Of a stretch of DNA of 64,000 nucleotides, positions 50,760 through 62,501 are shown piece after piece. The stretch is from assembly GCA_029379385.1 (NCBI GenBank), contig CM055611.1:24890092-24954091 (forward strand), read 5' to 3'. Source of the DNA: Quillaja saponaria. Lineage: Eukaryota; Streptophyta; Magnoliopsida; Fabales; Quillajaceae. The notes below the pieces were generated by a model. It was not told the DNA's origin. It worked only from the letters and a program-made list of their open reading frames with translations, and made no database searches. The position numbers and the translations under genes were made by a program. How positions within the stretch are numbered: position 1 is the first letter of the stretch; each line of letters starts with the position of its first letter.

Positions 50760-51920
50760 CCACATCCCACAATGCTATCAATTTATAAATTTTTTGATTC
50801 ACTTGTTTCTGCATTTTAGTTTTGTCCCACTGTGGTGGATGTAAAAATGTTCTTGCATGTCCAATTTTTCCCTTTTGGGTTAACTTTACACAAGGTGAAT
50901 AAGAAGCTTGAGAATATTTACGACTTTTTCAAAAAAAAAAAAATTAATACATGTAATCACTTTTATTAAAGACTGATCTTGTCCATATGTTTATTAGTAT
51001 TTTTAGTTTTACAATTATATATAATTTTTTTTTAGTTATAGCCAGATAAAAAAATTAAAATTATTTTTATTAATTAATTGAAATTAAAATTTATATTTTT
51101 ATAGAGATGATGAGAGAGAGTATGAGAGGTTAAGAGAGTAAAAATAGAAGGAGACTATTTATAAGAATTTTTTTCATTTTATAATAGTATAAATATGATA
51201 CTTTTTTTTTTTTTGGTTAAAATAAATTTAGATACTTTATTACATTGTTATTCTCAAACTAAATCAAGTTTTTTTTTTTTTTCCAAAACAAACATAGGAA
51301 AACTCAGAGGGGTAATGATCAATATGTTTATAGTTGTATTAATTTTTTTAGAGGTTCATTAACTAGGAGCACATCAAATATCAAACTATGCAAAAAAGGA
51401 TAATCAGTCTTTTATTTTCTAGCTACTGACACATTAAATTTGAAGGTCATTTTGATAAAATAACATAATTACAAAATATCCAAAAAATATTTTTTTATGA
51501 ATAATATTAAAAACTTGTCAATCGGTTGCTAGTTCAATTAGTACGCACTTAAGAAAATATAAAACATTTTGTATCCAAAATAGTTCCTTCCTTCCTTTTT
51601 TTTGGTTACTTTTTCACAGAATAAAAAAAAAATGGATATCTAAATAAATTAAAGACCAAATTATTTTTTGTATCATTGTGCTTTAAATATTTTCTCAACT
51701 GAATAACTATGTTTGAATTTTTTTTTTAATTAGGTCAATATACTTTTATTTTAACTTATATTGAGTCTCATATATTTCTTTTCATCACATTTACAAACAA
51801 AAAAAAAAACCTTAAGTCTCTCAATGAAATTAAAATGACTCAATTGAAACAATTTACAATAGAATGACCCAATTCAAATAATGAGATTATATCGACCCAA
51901 AATGTAATTTGCCCTATATT
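50760..51920. other. AT-rich intergenic region
   Basis: 3' UTR of copy 3 to about 50930, then AT-rich spacer with T/A runs (51200, 51270, 51600). No gene seen. Confidence 0.5.
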
Positions 51921-52029
51921 ATGCTTCATGCAAACGGGCCGAAATATTTGGTGTCCTGTAAAATCATGGATCGGTTACAAAAGCCCATACCAATATGTTT
52001 CGGGTGCCCGACCCGTGCCAATTGGTAAG

Positions 52030-53409
52030 AAAGAGAAGAGAATAGACCAAAAAGAAAAGCTTAGATTAGGAGAGCTAGCTATCATTTATTGTACAGGCCT
52101 TCGCCTTCGCCTCCATTTCTTGGTCTCTCACAGAAATGCAAAATCTTCAAACGCAGATAACCGAGTAAAAATTAAAAAGGGCAGCTTGTTGCCCGCCAAA
52201 GCTATCAAAAGGTACTTCTTCTGTCAAACCCTTAAAGCAATTTAAGATTTTCCTGTCCTGTTCATGGTCAATGTAATTCTTGATGCAGATCGTTCCTCAA
52301 TGTTTGGCTACTGTTCTTGCTTTTTAGTTAGTTTTTGTTTTCACTTTCTTTATTTACATTAATGGGTTGGTTGATCTTCAACATATTTGAGCAAAAAAAT
52401 TATGGGTTCAGTTGGGGAGCAAAAGGGTAAATTTTTTTTTTTTCCTAATTTGTTTCTGATCTATTTTATAAGTATTTCTATGGGTCCTTCTTTTGGGAAT
52501 AGTCTATCATACTTTTAACTTAAAAGATTTAGTTCAGAATGAAAGGTGATGTAAATTCAAATGGAAATTGGTAGAAAGCTGTTTAGTTTTAATTTTGCTA
52601 TCCCTAAACACAAACTTACTGCTGTCTAGCTACAAAGGCAATTATGGTTACTTGGGGCTACAATTTACTTAGTGTTTTCTGTTACAGATACTGAAAAAAT
52701 TGTTTAGAAAAAATTGGGTCATTTGGTGTCCACAAAGCTAGGGTTAAGGGCTTCTGTGGATTGTTTGTTGCTAATGCAAAATGAAATCTTGAGTGCTATT
52801 GTATGAAGGGAGTGCGGAAGGGAACCGTGTAAAACATCAAGAATCAATCGTGGAAAGTATTGCAAAGATGATCATGTGCAGAGGCAAATTTTTTTATGAT
52901 GTCAAGTTAAAATCTGGTTCTTGTAGAGGAAATAAAATTCTGATGTAGATGGGTTTCTTTTTAGTTTTTACTTTGCGGGAAGTTCCTGAATCAGTTCTAA
53001 ACAGTGAACAAAAGGCGTTTGTGTGTAGGACTTCTGCTTGCCTGAACTTAAAGAGATTTTTTTTTTCTTATTTAACATTGTCATGAATATATTACTCATT
53101 TATCTAAAAGGAAAAGTAAGACAGTAGACAGAAGTAAAATAAGTTGTTTACCAAGTTAATTGAATAAATATCGAAATTGATTCCGTGGGTTAAATGCTTA
53201 TATTCTTTTATAGGTATTGTAGGAATTTCTATGTTTCTGACGACATACACCATAGTAGCTACTATAATGGCTGTGTGTTATTGTCAACTAACATTGTTAA
53301 CAAGGAAAAGACAGTGAAAGTATAAAAAATATCCTAGTCAGTTTACTGGTCATCCACATGGTTGTTGACAGTTTGTTTTGCAGAGAAGCTGTAAATTATT
53401 GCACTCATA
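52030..53409 (+). promoter_or_regulatory. Leader exon and intron of SPT16 copy 1
   Basis: Leader exon ends at 52211 (AAAAG before GTACTTC). The intron runs to 53383 (TTTTGCAG before AGAAGCTG), and the start codon is 26 bases further on. Copy 2 has the same layout, with acceptor at 59274 followed by AGAAGCTG, so the leader intron predates the duplication. TTGCCCGCCAAA at 52189-52200 is an E2F-type site on the minus strand (TTTGGCGG). Confidence 0.7.
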
Positions 53410-56400
53410 ATGTCTGATCACCGAAATGCAAATGCCCAACCTCCTAATGGGAGGACCTCTGGAGCAGGAACAGCTTATTCTATTGATCCAAATAACTTTC
53501 AATCCCGTTTGAAGCTTCTTTATTCACATTGGGATGAACATAGATCTACTCATTGGGGCTCTTCTGATATCCTTGCAATAGCAACACCTCCAGCTTCCGA
53601 AGATCTACGGTACCTGAAATCATCTGCACTAAATATCTGGCTTCTGGGTTATGAGTTCCCAGAGACAATTATGGTTTTCACAAAGAAACAAATACACTTT
53701 TTGTGTAGCCCAAAGAAGGTCTCTCTTCTTGAAGTTGTAATAAAGCTTTCCAAGGACACTGTAGGTGTGGATGTTGTCATGCATGCGAAGGCCAAGGGTG
53801 ATGATGGAACTGGACTAATGGATGCAATATTCCATGCTATTCGTGCTCAGTCAAAGGTAGATGGCAACGATAACCCTATACTTGGATACATAACCAGAGA
53901 GGCTCCGGAGGGGAAACTCCTGGAAACTTGGGATGAAAAATTAAAGAATTCAGATTTCCATCTCAGTGATATAACCAATGGATTCTCAGACCTGTTTGCT
54001 GTTAAGAAAAATGATGAACTTACATGTGTCAAGAGGGCTGCTTACTTAACTACAAGTGTGATGAAGAGCTTCGTGGTTCCGAAGCTGGAGAATGTTATTG
54101 ACGAGGAAAAGAAAGTCACCCATTCCAGGTTGATGGATGAGACTGAGAAGGTTATACTGGAACCATCTAAAATTAATTGTAAACTGAAGGCAGAGAATGT
54201 TGATATCTGTTACCCTCCAATTTTTCAGAGTGCTGGAGAATTTGACCTCAGACCTAGTGCTGCCAGCAACGATGAGTTACTTTACTATGACTCTGCCAGT
54301 GTCATAATTTGTGCTGTTGGAGCTCGATACAAGAGCTACTGCTCAAATATTGCCAGAACCTTCTTAATTGATGCAGAACCCCTTCAAAGCCATGCTTATG
54401 AGGTTCTTCTAAAGGCCCATGAATTAGCAATCAATGCATTGAAGCCTGGGGAACAACATAAGTACTGCATATCAAGCTGCAGTTTCGGTGGTACAGAAGG
54501 ATGCACCTGAGTTAGTTGGGAATTTGACAAAATCTGCTGGGACTGGCATTGGCATTGAGTTTCGTGAATCTGGTTTGAATCTTAATGCGAAAAATGATCG
54601 GTTGGTCAAAGAAGGAATGGTATTTAATGTCTCACTTGGTTTTCAAAATCTGCAGAGCCAAAGCAATAACAAAAAGAAGCAGAACTTTTCTCTTTTGCTT
54701 GCCGATACAGTTATTATTGGCAAAGACAAGGCAGAGGTAGCGACCTCGATGAGCTCTAAGGCTGTTAAGGATGTGGCATACTCGTTCAATGAGGACGAGG
54801 ATGAAGAGGAAAAGCCTAAGGTGAAAGCCAAGGCTAAAGTTGGAGAAGCTGTTATGTCTAAGACAACGCTCAGGTCAGACAATCATGAGATCTCGAAGGA
54901 GGAACTTCGAAGGCAGCACCAAGCAGAGCTTGCTCGTCAGAAAAATGAAGAAACTGCTAGGCGACTAGCTGGTGGCGGAACTGGAACAGGAGAAAACCGC
55001 AGTGGAATGAAGGCTTCAACAGAACTGATAACTTATAAGAATGTTAATGATCTCCCTCCTCCCAGAGATTTGATGATTCAGATTGACCAGAAAAATGAAG
55101 CAGTTCTTTTACCTATATATGGAAATATGGTACCTTTTCATGTTGCTACCATAAGGACAGTTTCGAGCCAGCAAGATACTAATCGAAGTTGTTATATCAG
55201 AATAATCTTTAATGTTCCTGGGACCCCTTTCAGTTCTACCGATGTAAATTCATTGAAGTTTCCAGGGGCGATATTTGTGAAAGAGGTTTCCTTTCGCTCC
55301 AAGGACCCTAGACACATAAGCGAGGTGGTACAACAAATCAAAACACTACGACGTCAAGTTGTGGCTAGGGAATCCGAGAGAGCAGAGAGGGCAACCTTGG
55401 TTACCCAGGAGAAACTGCAACTTGCTGGTAATAGATTTAAACCTATAAGGCTGAATGACCTTGCAATTCGTCCTCCTTTTGGTGGACGTGGTAGGAAGTT
55501 ACCTGGTACACTTGAGGCCCACGTCAATGGATTTCGTTATTCTACCACTAGGCAAGGTGAGCGTGTAGACATAATGTTTGGTAACGTAAAGCATGCTTTT
55601 TTCCAGCCAGCAGAGAATGAGATGATCACACTTGTGCATTTCCATTTGCACAACCACATAATGGTGGGGAACAAAAAAACCAAGGATGTGCAGTTCTACT
55701 TTGAGGTGATGGAGATGGTGCAGACCCTTGGAGGTGGAAAGAGATCTGCTTATGACCCAGATGAGCTTGAAGAAGAGCAACGGGAGAGAGACAGGAAGAA
55801 TAAAATTAACATGGATTTCCAGAGTTTTGTGAATCGGGTTAATGATCTCTGGGGACAGCCCCAATTTAATGGCCTTGACCTTGAGTTTGATCAACCTTTG
55901 AGAGAGCTTGGCTTCCATGGGGTACCTCATAAATCTTCAGTTTTCATTGTCCCGACTTCGACTTGCCTTGTTGAACTGGTAGAGACTCCTTTTCTTGTTG
56001 TCACTCTAAGTGAGACTGAGATTGTGAATCTTGAGAGAGTTGGCCTTGGACAGAAGAACTTTGACATGACAATTGTATTCAAGGACTTCAAAAGGGATGT
56101 TCTAAGAATAGATTCCATCCCTTCTACATCACTTGATGGCATCAAGGAATGGCTTGATACAACTGATATAAAGTATTATGAGAGTAGGCTGAATTTGAAC
56201 TGGCGACAGATATTAAAGACAATCACTGATGATCCACAGGGCTTCATAGAAGACGGGGGTTGGGAATTTTTGAATTTAGAAGCTACTGATTCTGAGTCTG
56301 ACAATGCAGAGGATTCTGACAAGGGTTACGAGCCATCAGATGTAGAGCCCGAGTCTGATTCAGAAGATGATGCTTCTGACAGTGAATCTCTAGTGGAATC

Positions 56401-56620
56401 CGAGGACGATGAGGAGGAAGAGGAGGTTTCAGAAGAGGATTCAGATGAAGATAAGGGAAAGAGTTGGGACGAATTGGAAAGGGAAGCAAGCAAGGCAGAC
56501 AGGGAGAAAGGCAATGAGTCAGACAGTGAGGAGGAGAGGAAGAGAAGGAAGATGAAAGCTTTTGGAAAGTCCAGACCTGGTCTAATTAGTAAGACTCCAA
56601 AGAGAGCCAAGTTGAGATAG
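53410..56620 (+). CDS. SPT16: FACT complex subunit SPT16, copy 1, with a one-base frameshift
   Basis: Intronless. First frame 53410-54510 (MSDHRNANAQPPNGR ...) breaks after LKPG; the frame carrying the rest of SPT16 runs on to 56620. Copy 2 reads CCAGGGAACAAG where copy 1 reads CCTGGGGAACAAC: one extra G in the run 54448-54451. Removing that base from the comparison restores PGNNISTAYQAAVSVV in frame. Every other codon is open over about 1070 residues, including the N-terminal lobe, M24-peptidase-like fold without catalytic metal ligands, middle domain, Rtt106-like domain, acidic tail and basic end (KRAKLR). FACT is a nuclear H2A-H2B/H3-H4 chaperone used in transcription and replication. Either a very young pseudogene or an assembly/sequencing error in a G run. 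Confidence 0.88.
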
Positions 56621-56639
56621 ATGTAAACCAAAATCCTTT

Positions 56640-57090
56640 CTTTCTCATGTTGCTTTTATTAGTCCCTATATTCAGCTACGGTTTGTACTGTATAACTCAG
56701 TTGCATAGCAATGATTGTCTTGTTTCTTTCCCTAGATAAACATAAAAGACTTTTGTGTTGGATTGTTCATTGTTTTTGCTTTACATTGTCTCTACCGAGT
56801 TTCAACTTTAAATTTCCAAGAAAATTGAAGACAACAAACAAAAAATATAAGAATCTTGTAGCCCCTTGTGTACCAAATCTATAAAAGTTTAATTGTTTGG
56901 CCTATCTATGTTCTAATTTTCTATATTTTGTAGTTCTAATCTGGAAGAAAACAAAAACGTGATTATTTTTAATTTCTAGAATAAACAAATTAATTGGCGC
57001 CTAATATTTTTAAAGAACATATGAATTATATAGATTGTTAACTAACTAATTATGCTTAGTCTAATGCAATTTCAGTGTATGATTCAACAT
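56640..57090. other. Spacer between the two SPT16 genes
   Basis: 3' UTR of copy 1 (to about 56780) then AT-rich sequence. No gene. Confidence 0.5.
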
Positions 57091-57098
57091 AAACCACG

Positions 57099-57138
57099 TT
57101 CCCGCCATACCATAACACAAGGTAATCTATTTCCCGCC
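57099..57138 (+). promoter_or_regulatory. Pair of E2F-type sites upstream of SPT16 copy 2
   Basis: TTCCCGCC at 57099-57106 and TTTCCCGCC at 57130-57138, about 24 bases apart. TTTCCCGCC is the consensus E2F site that drives S-phase genes. The TATATATA run at about 57410-57420 is a plausible TATA box, which puts the pair about 300 bp upstream of the transcription start. Function is inferred. Confidence 0.6.
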
Positions 57139-57439
57139 ACCAGTAACGAAACGACATTTTCAGCACTGAAACGACATCTATTGCAACCTAGGCCCGTAAC
57201 AGAGAAAAGCCTCCAGAAATATAAAACCGAATTTTCGTATGACTAGGACGTAATTTTTGTTAGCATCGAGGATGTTTCTGTCCTTATACCCGTTCCATTT
57301 TCTCCTCAACCGATCTATTTTTACGCGTGTCACATTTTTATTTGTTGACTTGTTAATTAACATGTGCCTTGCTGTAGGCAATTATTACTCTCTCGTTCCT
57401 CCATATGTTGGTATATATATATAAACTCCCACTTCTAGA

Positions 57440-59300
57440 CCCCTCAATCAAATTCACTCTTCACCTCGCTTGCGCTTCGACCATCTTCCCATCTTCCCAC
57501 ATTCTCTCATTTCTCTTCCTCTCTTTCACATTTCCCCTATTTCTCTCTGCTTTTCTTCAAAGTTCTTCGAATTTCTCAATCTTTTGTCGTCTCAATCCAC
57601 ACTCTGTATTGAAAATTTTCTCAGAACGGTTTCTGGAAGTCCAAATTTCTCTTTGGCTGGCTAACCCTAACTTATTTCTTAGTGTTGCGAAGATTACCGA
57701 CTTCAGCCCTAATCGGCGGTGTAAGTTTGGGGTTTTTATTCAGAAATCGCTCTAGCTTGTCCGTGAAGACTCGAAATGTGAGTAATCCTCTTGAATTTGT
57801 TCAATTTGTTGTATTTCTAGTGTTTGGGTTTCTGAAACCCTAGTTTTTGTTTCCTTTTTCTTCTAAGTCGGTTGGAAAAGAATACTAGTCTGTTAAGACC
57901 TCTGCAGAATAATTGAAAAAAAAAAATGAAGATGCTGTGTACGAGTGTATAGAAGAGAGAATAGAAAATAGGCAAGAGGGAAACGGGAAAGGGAAGTGGG
58001 GAAGAGAACGAAGAGAGATAAGGACACAATCTGTGTGAGAAAAACGTATCTGGGAGGAGAGCTCGGTTACTATCTTCTTCCTCGTTTTAGTAGGCTGTCA
58101 TGTATTTATGGCACAAAGACGAAATTTTCAGATTAGAGATTCAAAGAATTAATATGAACTACTACATTATTTGGTGTGGGTTATTGTGGTTGATGTTAGG
58201 AAATTTGATTTTTCTACTGTTGTTGCATTGTTGAGAGAATTTAGAGGACCTAAATAGGTTCTGCTAGTAGATAGAATTTAAAACCCAACAATCTGAATGT
58301 AGTTGAATCTCGAAAAAGGTGATGGAATAGAATGATAGTTTGATGTCCTTTATTGGATCATAGTTGAAACCTGATGATGTGGTACAAAGGGTAGAACCAA
58401 CGTGGTATGATTTGTTCCTTTGGTAAGTGTTAATTTAACTAATCCAATTTGGCATACTCCCTACATAAACCAAGTTCTCAATTTTTTAACAATTTCCAGA
58501 TTGCATCTGCTAGTTTATTTAAAATATTTATTTTTCCTTTTCTTCTTCCCCCTATTCCTACATGATTATTCTGTGGTAGTTACTTCAATCGGGTAGAAGG
58601 ACCAGTGCTTCTTTTCCTTTTGCTGGCTATATGCAAAGCTCCAAACTGGGCACAATATCTAAGTTGTGAAGTTCAATCCCACGGTAGTGTCCACCTGTTG
58701 GCTGTATACTGCTCATATATGTAGTTCATTGGGTAATCAGGGACTTTCTCTTTTAAGTTTTGGGTTACAAAATTTGTGGACAGCTGTATTTCTAGTGGCT
58801 GATTGTTATTGTGGCCATTTTGGGTTCTAAGATTTTGGGATTTTAGTGGCAGTATTTCTATATAAATGTTGGTGGATTTTTGCTTTTCTGACTTTTTCTA
58901 GTGACTGTATTTCTAGTTTTGGGTTGTAACATTTGGGATTTTAGTTGTTTCTTTTTAGCGACCTTGCTTGTTATTATGGCCATTTTGTTTATGTTAAGTT
59001 TTTCATCTCATTAAGCTCTTGGTATCTGTGTTTTATTGTGGTTTAATTACTCCAAGTGACAGAAGAATGAGGGCATAGCAGAGACGTAAATGTTCCGTGT
59101 GGATCGTTTTTGTGTCTCATATTCTATTAAATGCACTTGTTTTTCCTGTTGCTTTGAATGTTAAGAAATTTTTTAAAAGTAGCACTCTATGTCAAAGTTG
59201 TAAATTTGCATCTCATTATGAAGCCCTTTAGTAAAATTTAGAGTTCTTAGCCTTTTATTTTTCTTTTTCCTCAGAGAAGCTGAAGAGTACTGAACTGCTA
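57440..59300 (+). promoter_or_regulatory. Leader exon and 1.5-kb intron of SPT16 copy 2
   Basis: CT-rich leader from about 57440. Donor at 57778 (CGAAAT before GTGAGT); an alternative GTAAGT donor lies at 57721. Acceptor at 59271-59274 (CCTCAG before AGAAGCTG). Short plus-strand frames in the leader (57405-57755) are not supported as genes. Confidence 0.7.
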
Positions 59301-62300
59301 ATGGCTGATCATCGAAATGGAAATGCACAGCCTCCTAATGGGAAGGCTACTGGAGCAGCAGTAGCTTATTCTATTGATTTGAATACTTTTCAAACCCGAC
59401 TGAAGATGCTTTATTCACATTGGGAAGAATACAGATCTGAGCAGTGGGGTTCTTCTGATGTAATTGCAATAGCAACACCTCCAGCTTCAGAGGATCTACG
59501 ATACTTGAAATCATCAGCCCTAAACATCTGGCTGCTGGGTTATGAGTTCCCAGAGACCATAATGGTTTTTATGAAGAAGCAGGTCCACTTCTTGTGTAGC
59601 CAGAAGAAGGCTTCTGTCCTTGAAGTTGTGAAAAAATCTGCCAAGGAGGCTGTGGGTCTAGATGTTCTCATGCACGTGAAGGCTAAGAATGATGATGGAA
59701 CTGCACTAATGGATATTATATTTCGTGCTGTCCGTGCACAGTCAAAGGTAGATGGCCATGATACCCCCAGAGTGGGGTGCATATCAAGAGAGGCCCCTGA
59801 AGGAAAATTTCTGGAGACATGGGCAGAGAAATTGAAGAACACAAATTTCCATCTTACTGATGTGACTAATGGATTCTCCGACCTGTTTGCAGTTAAGAAA
59901 AATGATGAGCTTACATCTGTTAAGAGAGCTGCATACTTGACTACCAGTGTGATGAAGAATTTTGTGGTGCCGAAACTTGAGAATATTATTGATGATGAAA
60001 AAAAGGTCGCTCATTCTGCATTGATGGATGAGACTGAGAAAGCTATTCTTGAACCCTCTAGAGCCAGTTGTAAACTTAAGGCAGAGAATGTTGATATTTG
60101 TTACCCTCCAATTTTTCAGAGTGGTGGGGAGTTTGATCTTAAACCCAGTGCTGCTAGCAACGACGAGTTACTTTACTATGATTCTGCCTCTGTTATTATT
60201 TGTGCCGTTGGGGCCCGGTATAAGAGTTACTGCTCCAACATAGCCAGGACTTTCTTGATTGATGCCAGCCCTATTCAGAGCAAGGCCTATGAGGTTCTTC
60301 TAAAGGCCCATGAAGCAACGATAAGCATGCTAAATCCAGGGAACAAGATCAGTGCTGCCTACCAGGCAGCAGTCTCAGTCGTAGAGAAGGATGCTCCTGA
60401 ATTGCTTGCAAATTTGACAAAGTCTGCTGGAACAGGCATTGGTATTGAGTTTCGTGAATCAGGGTTGAACCTTAATGCTAAAAATGATAGGGTGGTGAAA
60501 GAAGGCATGGTTTTCAATGTCTCTCTTGGATTCCAGAACTTGCAGAGTAAAACCAATAACTCAAAGAACCAGAATTTTTCTCTGTTGCTTGCAGATACTG
60601 TTATTGTTAACAAAGATAAGGCTGAAGTCATTACTGCACAGAGCTCTAAGGCTGTCAGTGATGTGGCATATTCATTCAATGAGGATGAAGAAGAAGAGCA
60701 GCCTAGGGAAAAAGCTGAGGCTAATGGTGCCGAGGCTTTCATGCATAAGACAACACTCAGGTCTGACAATCATGAGATTTCGAAGGAAGAGCAACGTAGG
60801 CAGCATCAGGCAGAGCTTGCTCATCAAAAAAATGAAGAAACTAAGCAGAGACTTGCTGGTGGTGGAACTGGGACAGGTGATAACCGTGCTTCTATGAAGA
60901 CTGCAACGGAACTGATCGCTTACAAAAATGTTAATGACCTTCCCCCTCCAAGGGATATGATGATTCAGATTGACCAAAGGAATGAAGCTATTCTTTTGCC
61001 TATTTATGGTAGTATGGTTCCTTTTCATGTTGCTACCATAAGGACAGTTTCCAGTCAGCAGGATACCAATAGAAACTGTTATATTAGAGTAATCTTTAAT
61101 GTTCCAGGAACCCCTTTTAATCCTCATGATGCAAACTCATTGAAATTCCAGGGATCTATATATTTGAAAGAGGTTTCTTTCCGCTCTAAGGACCCAAGGC
61201 ACATAAGTGAGGTGGTACAGCTAATCAAGACTCTCCGACGACAGGTTGTGGCAAGAGAGTCTGAGAGAGCTGAGAGGGCGACCTTGGTTACACAAGAAAA
61301 GTTACAACTTGCTGGTAATAGATTCAAGCCCTTAAGGTTAACTGACCTTTGGATTCGTCCTGTTTTTGGTGGACGTGGAAGAAAGTTACCAGGTACACTT
61401 GAGGCTCATGTGAATGGGTTTCGTTTTTCTACTACCAGGCCAGATGAGCGTGTCGACATAATGTTCAGAAACATCAAGCACGCATTTTTTCAGCCAGCTG
61501 AGAATGAGATGATAACTCTCCTTCACTTCCATCTTCACAACCATATAATGGTAGGCAACAAGAAAACAAAGGATGTTCAGTTCTTTGTTGAGGTGATGGA
61601 GGTTGTCCAGAGTTTGGGAGGTGCAAAGAGATCTGCCTATGACCCGGATGAGCTTGAAGAAGAGCAAAGAGAGAGAGAAAGGAAGAATAAGATTAACATG
61701 GAATTTCAGAGCTTTGTTAATCGGGTAAATGATCTATGGGGACAGCCACAATTCAACGGCCTTGACCTTGAGTTTGATCAGCCTCTTAGAGAGCTGGGTT
61801 TCCACGGCGTGCCTCATAAATCCTCGGTATTTATTGTGCCAACTTCAACTTGCCTTGTTGAGCTGGTGGAGACTCCCTTCCTTGTTGTCACACTTGGCGA
61901 GATTGAAATTGTCAATCTAGAGAGGGTTGGCCTTGGACAAAAGAACTTTGACATGACTATAGTATTCAAGGACTTCAAGCGAGATGTTCTGAGGATTGAT
62001 TCCATCCCTACAACATCACTTGACAGCATAAAGGAATGGCTTGACACGATTGACATCAAGTATTATGAGAGCAGGCTGAATTTGAACTGGCGGCAGATAT
62101 TGAAGACAATCACTGATGATCCGCAGGCTTTCATAGATGATGGCGGTTGGGAATTTTTGAATCTGGAAGCCACTGATTCAGAATCTGACAATGCTGAGGA
62201 GTCAGACCAGGGTTACGAACCATCAGATGTAGAGCCCGAATCAGATTCAGAGGACGATGATTCTGACAGTGAGTCGCTTGTAGAGTCTGACGATGAAGAG

Positions 62301-62501
62301 GAGGAGGATTCTGAAGAAGGCTCAGGGGAAGAGGAGGGGAAAACATGGGATGAATTGGAGAAGGAAGCAAGCAGAGCAGACAGGGAGAAGGGGGATGACT
62401 CAGACAGTGAGGAAGAGAGGAAGAGAAGGAAGATGAAAGCTTTTGGAAAGTCACGAGGTGGTCCCAGTAGTAGCATCCCTAAACGGGTCAAGTTGAGATA
62501 G
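59301..62501 (+). CDS. SPT16: FACT complex subunit SPT16, copy 2 (intact)
   Basis: Intronless, 1066 aa, usual length for plant SPT16. MADHRNGNAQPPNGKATGAA start; N-terminal lobe to about residue 180; pseudo-peptidase M24 domain (about 195-440) with KSAGTGIGIEFRESGLNLN; middle domain with DLPPPRDMMIQIDQRNEAIL and FNVPGTPF; Rtt106-like pleckstrin fold with FDQPLRELGFHGVPHKSSVF and VGLGQKNFDMTIVFKDFKRD (about 815-930); acidic Asp/Glu/Ser tail (about 960-1040); basic end. Known role: large FACT subunit, with SSRP1, that reorganises nucleosomes during transcription, replication and repair. Copy 1 is its tandem neighbour in the same orientation. No defects seen. Confidence 0.97.
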   Translation: MADHRNGNAQPPNGKATGAAVAYSIDLNTFQTRLKMLYSHWEEYRSEQWGSSDVIAIATPPASEDLRYLKSSALNIWLLGYEFPETIMVFMKKQVHFLCSQKKASVLEVVKKSAKEAVGLDVLMHVKAKNDDGTALMDIIFRAVRAQSKVDGHDTPRVGCISREAPEGKFLETWAEKLKNTNFHLTDVTNGFSDLFAVKKNDELTSVKRAAYLTTSVMKNFVVPKLENIIDDEKKVAHSALMDETEKAILEPSRASCKLKAENVDICYPPIFQSGGEFDLKPSAASNDELLYYDSASVIICAVGARYKSYCSNIARTFLIDASPIQSKAYEVLLKAHEATISMLNPGNKISAAYQAAVSVVEKDAPELLANLTKSAGTGIGIEFRESGLNLNAKNDRVVKEGMVFNVSLGFQNLQSKTNNSKNQNFSLLLADTVIVNKDKAEVITAQSSKAVSDVAYSFNEDEEEEQPREKAEANGAEAFMHKTTLRSDNHEISKEEQRRQHQAELAHQKNEETKQRLAGGGTGTGDNRASMKTATELIAYKNVNDLPPPRDMMIQIDQRNEAILLPIYGSMVPFHVATIRTVSSQQDTNRNCYIRVIFNVPGTPFNPHDANSLKFQGSIYLKEVSFRSKDPRHISEVVQLIKTLRRQVVARESERAERATLVTQEKLQLAGNRFKPLRLTDLWIRPVFGGRGRKLPGTLEAHVNGFRFSTTRPDERVDIMFRNIKHAFFQPAENEMITLLHFHLHNHIMVGNKKTKDVQFFVEVMEVVQSLGGAKRSAYDPDELEEEQRERERKNKINMEFQSFVNRVNDLWGQPQFNGLDLEFDQPLRELGFHGVPHKSSVFIVPTSTCLVELVETPFLVVTLGEIEIVNLERVGLGQKNFDMTIVFKDFKRDVLRIDSIPTTSLDSIKEWLDTIDIKYYESRLNLNWRQILKTITDDPQAFIDDGGWEFLNLEATDSESDNAEESDQGYEPSDVEPESDSEDDDSDSESLVESDDEEEEDSEEGSGEEEGKTWDELEKEASRADREKGDDSDSEEERKRRKMKAFGKSRGGPSSSIPKRVKLR

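Noticed and set aside
51928..52245. Plus-strand frame of 105 codons
   Set aside because: Overlaps the leader exon and donor site of SPT16 copy 1; composition and lack of motifs indicate untranslated sequence.
54643..54882. Minus-strand Ser-rich frames in the SPT16 genes (also at 56326 and 62213)
   Set aside because: Antisense of the acidic Asp/Glu-rich coding sequence always gives Ser-rich open frames.
57405..57755. Plus-strand frame of 116 codons before SPT16 copy 2
   Set aside because: Lies in the CT-rich leader; Ser/Leu/Phe-rich composition comes from pyrimidine richness, not coding.
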